From contig JADFDS010000041.1 in NCBI GenBank assembly GCA_018262715.1, positions 69,697 through 133,696 on the forward strand: DNA of 64,000 nucleotides, read 5' to 3'. The DNA comes from Bacteroidota bacterium. GTDB taxonomy: Bacteria; Bacteroidota; Bacteroidia; Bacteroidales; VadinHA17. Each line of letters begins with the position of its first letter. Within the stretch, counting starts at the first letter, position 1. The notes beneath the pieces were generated by a model that was not told the DNA's origin, ran no database searches, and saw only the letters and a program-made list of their open reading frames with translations. Made by a program: the position numbers and the translations under genes. Of this stretch, positions 63,799 through 64,000 are shown one piece after another.

Positions 63799-63875
63799 TA
63801 ATCGCCCGTAAGGCATTAAGCATTGTAGACAAGACAATATTACCAATAATTGCCCGCAGGGCATAAAGCATTGTA
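63799..63875. repeat. 29-base direct repeat, two copies
   Basis: Copies at 63799-63827 and 63847-63875 agree at 25 of 29 positions. Each contains a GCCC..GGC half-palindrome followed by AAGCATTGTA. It lies between GH115 and the esterase-like gene; with the heptamers it fills most of the 168-base gap. Confidence 0.75.
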
Positions 63876-63903
63876 TAACCCGTTTACCCTCACATCCCAT
63901 ACC

Positions 63904-64000
63904 ATGAAAACAAAATCTTATCTCTTTTTAGCGACACTGTTTGTAATTCTCTTAACCTTTCCGCTGACCGCCCAGGTCAGACTTCCGCGTCTGATCAGCG
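63904..64000 (+). CDS. Secreted protein start, sialate O-acetylesterase-like (partial)
   Basis: The first 32 codons of a gene cut by the window edge. A signal peptide (MKTKSYLFLATLFVILLTFP) ends at LTAQ and is followed by VRLPRLIS, which is how sialate O-acetylesterase/CE20-type proteins usually begin. In a glucuronoxylan locus such an enzyme would remove acetyl groups from xylan. The visible part is too short for certainty. Confidence 0.5.
   Translation, partial: MKTKSYLFLATLFVILLTFPLTAQVRLPRLIS

Overview
The window is a gene-dense chromosomal segment of a Bacteroidota bacterium, most likely of the order Bacteroidales. The support is type III glutamine synthetase, a long-form PyrF, a PorE-like TPR/PD40/OmpA protein, secreted GH92/GH67/GH115 enzymes, DUF2851, and promoters of the Bacteroidota type (TTTG, 19-21 bases, TAnnTTTG). 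No rRNA, tRNA, CRISPR array or insertion sequence was seen.

Layout. 1-11100: an ABC exporter cut by the window edge, a small RelA/SpoT-like HD protein, and a long minus-strand run sucC > priA > DUF6165-like > GT9 > GH92 > HOGA1-like aldolase > AGT-like aminotransferase, followed by yqeY. 11100-18600: a SpoU-type RNA methyltransferase, a TPR lipoprotein, a deoxynucleoside kinase, the classic rpsO-pnp pair and DUF2851. 18700-24300: four plus-strand genes for secreted proteins of unknown role, closely spaced and probably one operon. 24400-33350: an MFS exporter, then PorE-like > purM > prfA > pyrF, and glnN. 33460-40160: a two-gene NAD-type formate dehydrogenase and a PpiD-type chaperone.

40230-64000 is a glucuronoxylan utilisation locus. 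A minus-strand operon reads lacI > GH67 alpha-glucuronidase > URO-D-like protein > xylB > xylA > fused MetV-MetF methylene-THF reductase > bifunctional aminolipid acyltransferase. A second minus-strand operon reads GPH symporter > GH10 xylanase > GH3 > GH116 > PfkB kinase. On the plus strand follow GH30, GH115 alpha-glucuronidase and the start of an esterase-like gene. The second operon looks more AT-rich than its surroundings and sits on top of a 50-codon stump of another GPH symporter, which suggests that it was inserted into an older xylan locus.

The most interesting idea is that the URO-D-like protein and the MetV-MetF reductase, both inside the alpha-glucuronidase/xylose operon, handle the O-methyl group of 4-O-methylglucuronate. 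Formate dehydrogenase (33466-37844) could finish the oxidation. The corrinoid protein and second methyltransferase that such a route normally needs are not in this window, so this stays a hypothesis.

Several intergenic spaces carry repeats: heptamer arrays at three places, a perfect palindrome at 40179-40207, paired GGGCTGAAGCCC elements near 59100, a 29-base direct repeat near 63800, and a helically phased pair of elements in front of glnN.
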